Shown piece by piece: positions 5,288 to 7,491 of a stretch of DNA of 7,491 nt. The position numbers and the translations under genes were made by a program. Every line of letters starts with the position of its first letter. Positions within the stretch are counted from its first letter, which is position 1. This stretch comes from Globobulimina sp. Taxonomy: Eukaryota > Foraminifera > Rotaliida. The stretch is from assembly GCA_003354225.1 (NCBI GenBank), contig PIVH01000150.1, positions 1 through 7,491 on the forward strand. Reading direction: 5' to 3'. The notes below the pieces were generated by a model. It saw only the letters and a program-made list of their open reading frames with translations. It did not search any database and was not told the origin of the DNA.

Positions 5288-7491
5288 ATAAGGTCAGTAC
5301 AATAACTAGTTTTCACAATAATCGAAACATTAATAATACTCATATTTCAGATGCTCAGAATATAAACAAACCACAAAGATGGTTCAAAGAAAAAAGATCC
5401 AAAGATAAGAAATTATATTTGGATCAAAATATTGATATATTATATAATAATGTATTATCTATGAATTCTAAAATAGATATTATAAATGAACATTTAAAAG
5501 AAATAAATATAGATATTATATGTTGTGTTGAAACAAGATACAAAAACATACTAGACACACATAAAATACAGGGATATGATAGTTTCCACAAAATGCAACC
5601 TGATTGCAAAACAGGAGGTATTAGTGTATGGGCAAAAGTAGATTCTAAATCTACTAGATTAGATATCGATGATATAGACGACGAAATTGCGACAAATTAT
5701 TTATGGATATTATGTCAAAATAGAAATATGACTGCTATATGTACTGTATATTTAAGAAACCAAGGAGATAAAAAGGCTATGGATACAAATACTAAAATAT
5801 GTCAAAGACTAGCACAGCATATTAACTGGTGCAAAATTAGGAATTATAATATTATAATAATAGGTGATTTCAATGGACATATCGGAAACGATGATTTAGG
5901 AATTAGTAATAATCATGAAGCAATAAATAGTAATGGCCATATTGTACGTAATTTTATTAAAAATACAAATATGATATTGGCAAATAACGATAAAGAAACC
6001 TCAGGTACATGGACTTGGGGATATCGTAGAAAGAACACTAAACCTCAAATACTAGACTTAATATTAAGGAGCGAAAAAGTCATAAATTTCGACACTATTA
6101 TAGACGAAGAAAATATTAGATATGGAAATGGAAATAAAGACCATTGTTTTATATATGGAAAATTTAGAGTAAAATTTAAACCTCTAGATGAAACCATTAA
6201 AAGTAAAAAACAAAGATGGAATATTAAAGATGACACAGATTGGATCCCTTTTAAAGAGAATATTAAAATAAACTTAGAAAATAGACAAAAACTAAACGAT
6301 ATTGATGAGACTGAAATAATAGATATTATAGGAAAATCGGGAGAAGATACAATAGGATATAAAAGTGATAAAATAAAAAAACCTAGAGAATCAAAACAAA
6401 TCCAACAAATTTCTCTGGAGATTAGAAATATTAGAAAGAAATTACGCCATAAATTAGAATTTAAAGGGAATTTAATTAATGAATTATTTATGAAAATAAG
6501 AGAAAAAAAACAAATAATAATGAGGGCAGAAATGGCTAGAATAGAAAAAGCACATGATAAATGGATTAAAAACCCTAAAAGAAAATTTCATCAATTATAC
6601 GATACTATGAAAACTCTAAAACGAGGAGTAGTAGAAAAAGTTACATTGATAGATGAAGATAAGAATCCAATTATAGGTGAAGAGAAGATTAAAACTCATA
6701 TAGCAGAATTTTGGACTGATATATTTACTCTAGGTATATGGCCTGAGGCCAATGATAATATGAAAAGATTAGGACTCAGTAATATTATCAATGGTGCAGA
6801 TAAATTAGATTTAGAAAATGAAATAACAACTAAAGAATTAAAAGAAGCAATCAATAAATTAAAAAATAATACATCATCCGGTTCAACGAATTTACCACCA
6901 GAATTTCTCAAAAATTGGCCAATAGAAATGATAGAAACAGTAAAAGTATTATTTAATAAATGGTATGATACAAGCTATTTTCCAGATATAGGTAAAACCC
7001 AAGAAGTGACATTATTACACAAAAAAGGTTCAAAAAGTAAAATTAAAAATTACAGAACCCTAAGTTTAGGATGTAATCTCTGTAAATTATATTTACATAT
7101 ATTAACGAAGAGATTGGAGTCAATTACAGAAAAGAAAAATATATTAGGATATATCCAACATGGATTTAGAGCAAATAAGAGAATTGAAGATTGTATATTG
7201 GTTATTCAACATACAATACAAAGAGCTAGAAAATTAAGAGCATCAGAATCTCCAACTATAGCATTATTAGATATATGTAAAGCATATGATAGAGTTTGGA
7301 GAGAAGGATTATGGAAAAAATTAAGAGAATATGGCTTTCCAGATAAATTAGTAGATGCAATCAAGAGTAGCTACCAAAATCCAGGAGCTACTATAACATT
7401 CCAAGGTATAAAAACTGACAGACTAAAAATGCCAGTAGGATTAAGACAAGGTTGTACAATGTCTCCAACCTTATGGGCATTATATATATCA
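5251..7491 (+). CDS. LINE ORF2: APE endonuclease-reverse transcriptase, partial (3' end beyond window, start unresolved)
   Basis: The open frame follows a TGA at 5248-5250 and runs 747 codons to the window edge without a stop. It nicks target DNA and copies element RNA by target-primed reverse transcription. The endonuclease spans about 5428-6180, with catalytic-type residues Asn (5449), Glu (5530), GDFN (5863-5874), Asp (6055) and DH (6139-6144). A helical basic linker follows, then RT motifs 0-4 from 6820, including the first catalytic Asp (7270-7272) in LDICKAYD and the GLRQGC motif at the end. The YxDD motif and thumb lie outside. The frame is -1 relative to ORF1 with a 37-nt overlap. The first in-frame ATG is 5461, after the catalytic Asn codon, so it is a poor start. 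The start given here is only the limit of the open frame. About 59 residues precede the endonuclease fold. Confidence 0.9.
5279..5314 (+). promoter_or_regulatory. Perfect 9-bp inverted repeat enclosing the ORF1 stop codon
   Basis: GAAAACTAG (5279-5287) is the exact reverse complement of CTAGTTTTC (5306-5314), with an 18-nt loop (5288-5305). The UAG of ORF1 forms the last three bases of the left arm, next to the loop. In RNA this would be a modest, A/U-rich hairpin exactly where ORF2 translation must be set up. A role in recoding or reinitiation is inferred only. Confidence 0.5.
5428..6180 (+). other. APE-type endonuclease domain of ORF2
   Basis: The domain begins NIDILYNNVLSMNSK, where the second Asn of YNN (5449-5451) aligns with the catalytic Asn of LINE endonucleases. 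The rest follows in order: CCVET with catalytic Glu (5530-5532), IIIGDFNGHIG with Asp 5866 and Asn 5872, GTWTW with Thr 6013, ILDLIL with Asp 6055, and NKDHCFI with the Asp-His pair at 6139-6144. All residues expected for metal-dependent nicking appear present. Its role is to nick target DNA to free a 3' OH for reverse transcription. Confidence 0.9.
6181..6819 (+). other. Basic helical linker between endonuclease and RT in ORF2
   Basis: The segment is Lys/Glu/Ile-rich, with long helical stretches around 6361-6600 (for example IRNIRKKLRHKLEF and IREKKQIIMRAEMARIEKAH). An FWTDIF stretch near 6706 marks the approach to RT motif 0. LINEs usually carry a variable linker of this kind here; no separate domain is recognised. 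Confidence 0.7.
6820..7491 (+). other. Reverse transcriptase domain of ORF2, N-terminal part (motifs 0-4)
   Basis: Motif 0 is KNNTSSGSTNLPPEFLK (6865 onward), with the conserved Gly at 6880 but GSTN in place of the usual GPDG. Motif 1 contains TLLHKKG and NYRTLSLG (7048-7071), motif 2 is QHGFRANKR (from 7156), and motif 3 is ALLDICKAYDRVW with the catalytic Asp at 7270-7272. Motif 4 is VGLRQGCTMSP at the right edge. The YxDD box lies beyond the window, so activity cannot be fully judged. RQGC is the form seen in several APE LINE clades rather than the PQGS of Jockey-type elements. Confidence 0.9.

Larger units (their letters stand above)
1..7491 (+). mobile_element. Non-LTR retrotransposon (LINE) with APE endonuclease and RT, 3'-truncated by the window
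   Basis: Two long + strand reading frames follow the LINE order: a gag-like ORF1 with coiled coil and esterase-fold domain, then an overlapping ORF2 with an APE-type endonuclease followed by reverse transcriptase. There are no LTRs, protease, RNase H or integrase in the visible part. The left boundary is unclear: the ORF1 frame is open to base 1, so 5' UTR or more ORF1 may lie upstream. The right end is cut inside RT motif 4, so the 3' UTR, tail and target-site duplications cannot be seen. Both frames are free of internal stops over about 7.4 kb, which suggests a young or selectively maintained copy. Clade assignment (CR1/L2-like from the esterase in ORF1, or another APE clade) is open because the RT is incomplete. 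Confidence 0.93.

Noticed and set aside
5341-5353. CATATTTCAG followed by ATG at 5351 as a spliced ORF2 start
   Set aside because: ATG 5351 is in the ORF1 frame and meets a stop after four codons. A splice here could still read ORF2 with a phase-1 donor, but no such donor can be supported.
1534-6911. Several minus-strand open frames of 61-93 codons (for example 1534-1815, 2523-2792, 4378-4635, 6696-6911)
   Set aside because: They lie wholly inside ORF1 or ORF2 coding sequence, have compositions expected from the reverse of AT-rich codons and show no recognisable domain.
5461-7491. ATG 5461 (MNSKID) as the ORF2 start
   Set aside because: It would leave out the codon for the catalytic Asn at 5449-5451 and the first strand of the endonuclease. 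It is only the first in-frame ATG, not a convincing start.
1-7491. LTR retrotransposon, retrovirus, DNA transposon, CRISPR or bacterial accessory system
   Set aside because: There are no terminal repeats, protease, integrase, transposase, CRISPR repeats or ribosome-binding sites. The APE endonuclease followed by RT is specific to non-LTR elements.

Overview
The window is almost entirely one non-LTR retrotransposon (LINE) on the + strand, cut off at the right edge and possibly at the left. The host is a eukaryote with an AT-rich genome and the standard code. The endonuclease/reverse transcriptase architecture fits an invertebrate animal best, but the sequence does not identify the species or fix the LINE clade.

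Layout. Positions 23-5287 are ORF1, one uninterrupted reading frame of 1754 codons. From its N-terminus it encodes: a basic leader; a hydrophilic segment with a degenerate 24-residue tandem repeat (803-1141); a helical segment; a Ser/Thr-rich acidic segment (from 1604); a long coiled coil containing a duplicated 48-residue block (2255-2809); a large unassigned region; an acidic-then-RGG/Arg-rich stretch (3962-4168); and a C-terminal SGNH-hydrolase (esterase-like) domain (about 4535-5240). Positions 5251-7491 are the open part of ORF2, in the -1 frame relative to ORF1 and overlapping it by 37 nt. ORF2 encodes an apurinic-like (APE) endonuclease, a helical linker and the first part of the reverse transcriptase. 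The window ends inside RT motif 4, before the YxDD motif, so the rest of the RT, the 3' UTR, the tail and the right target-site duplication lie outside.

How the parts work together. In LINEs, ORF1 protein coats the element RNA, and ORF2 protein nicks target DNA and primes reverse transcription from the nick. Here ORF1 has the expected coiled coil (multimerisation), a basic RGG-like patch (RNA binding) and an esterase-fold domain like that of some CR1/L2-type ORF1 proteins. It is far longer than usual, and its esterase active site looks degenerate: the Ser is kept, but the Asn, Asp and His positions are changed.

The most notable feature is the ORF1/ORF2 junction. The first in-frame ATG of ORF2 (5461) lies just after the codon for the catalytic Asn of the endonuclease (5449-5451), so a protein started there would lack it. 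The ORF2 frame is open back into ORF1 with no in-frame ATG, and a perfect 9-bp inverted repeat (5279-5287 with 5306-5314) has the ORF1 stop codon in its stem. Frameshifting, reinitiation, non-AUG initiation or splicing must therefore be considered for ORF2 expression. No RNA gene, CRISPR array, LTR or second gene is supported.
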